Assembly (NCBI GenBank): GCA_003519685.1
Contig: DOWG01000066.1
Span: 1-5,190, forward strand
Origin: Lachnospiraceae bacterium
GTDB lineage: Bacteria > Bacillota > Clostridia > Lachnospirales > Lachnospiraceae
Direction: 5' to 3'
DNA length: 5,190 nucleotides
This document shows positions 4,887-5,190 of the stretch, piece by piece; position 1 is the stretch's first letter; the number at the start of each line of letters is the position of its first letter. The notes under the pieces are model-generated. The model was not told where the DNA came from. It saw nothing but the letters and a program-made list of their open reading frames with translations, and did no database searches. The position numbers and the translations under genes were made by a program.

Positions 4887-5190
4887 ATGAATTTTAAGCG
4901 AACGATAAAATCGCTTATATTTCAAAAAAATAGGAAAAATTATTTATATTGCACCCTGTTAATCGGTTTCTATATTGTCATAATGACCACTTTTTCTTTT
5001 TTGATAAATAATTTAATGCTTTTGAATACGAATCAATTAATGACTTTTCCATACGCAAAAGTTACATTTCGCAGCTTCCGTATGGTTATTTATTGTAGCG
5101 GTGCAATCTACATTCTAACCCAGTATGTGAATGTCCTTCATATGAATCAAAAGGAATTTCATATGCTTCGCGAGGCAGGGGCAACGAAGG
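4887..5190 (+). CDS. BceB/FtsX-type ABC transporter permease, 3' end outside window
   Basis: The first 101 residues of a membrane permease are visible. ATG 4887 follows AGGAG (4875-4879) by 7 nt. A basic cytoplasmic start (MNFKRTIKSLIFQKNRKNY) leads into helix 1 (about 19-40), a short loop, helix 2 (about 64-84), and then NQKEFHMLREAGATK (87-101). The last stretch resembles the coupling segment of FtsX-like permeases that contacts the ATPase. A short first loop is typical of BceB-type transporters, which confer resistance to peptide antibiotics or sense them, whereas MacB and LolC-type permeases have a large domain there. No ATPase gene lies between the kinase and this gene, although BceA usually precedes BceB. 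It may lie downstream. The promoter and LytTR-type repeats upstream suggest control by the adjacent two-component system. Confidence 0.82.
   Translation, partial: MNFKRTIKSLIFQKNRKNYLYCTLLIGFYIVIMTTFSFLINNLMLLNTNQLMTFPYAKVTFRSFRMVIYCSGAIYILTQYVNVLHMNQKEFHMLREAGATK

Overview
The window looks like chromosome of a low-GC Gram-positive bacterium of the Clostridia, possibly a Lachnospiraceae relative. The reasons are AT-rich codon use, strong Shine-Dalgarno sites of the GGAGG type, frequent TTG starts, sigma-A-like promoters, and an AgrA/AgrC-type two-component pair beside a BceB/FtsX-type ABC permease. The family calls are from motif reading only; no database was searched. All genes I accept are on the + strand.

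Layout. Positions 1-1701 hold the 3' part of an M28 zinc metallopeptidase gene, with all metal ligands intact and a C-terminal extension of about 200 residues that I do not recognise. Positions 1702-1907 are intergenic. They carry a good promoter (TTGAAA-N17-TATGAT) with a perfect 7-bp inverted repeat right at the predicted transcription start, driving a 100-residue two-helix membrane protein of unknown function (1908-2210). Positions 2211-2448 hold no convincing gene. Their 3' end carries a strong promoter (TTGACT-N17-TATGAT) whose -35 box lies inside a TTGAC-N4-GTCAA palindrome. It drives a response regulator (receiver plus LytTR, 2449-3147) and a seven-helix GHKL histidine kinase (3159-4478), which form a tight operon.

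The most interesting part is 4479-4886, 408 nt with no conventional gene. It begins with two 9-bp direct repeats spaced by exactly 12 bp, the geometry of LytTR response-regulator sites. Eleven bp later comes a promoter (TTGTTA-N17-TATAAA with a TGn extension). A long hairpin overlaps that promoter and looks like the terminator of the kinase operon. The leader then holds further repeats, a 19-codon ORF behind a near-perfect ribosome binding site (MNTLILKNIYDFMMWFIHR), and about 130 nt packed with inverted repeats, whose ends can pair with each other just before the ribosome binding site of an ABC permease (4887 to beyond the window end).

Working model (inference): a membrane sensor detects an extracellular signal, probably a peptide, and phosphorylates the LytTR regulator. 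The regulator activates the promoter at 4535-4563, giving a transcript that encodes a tiny amphipathic peptide and, behind a structured RNA leader, a BceB-like permease. The peptide could be a leader peptide for attenuation, a secreted PSM-like or signalling peptide handled by the transporter, or a remnant of a decayed gene. The sequence alone does not decide between these.
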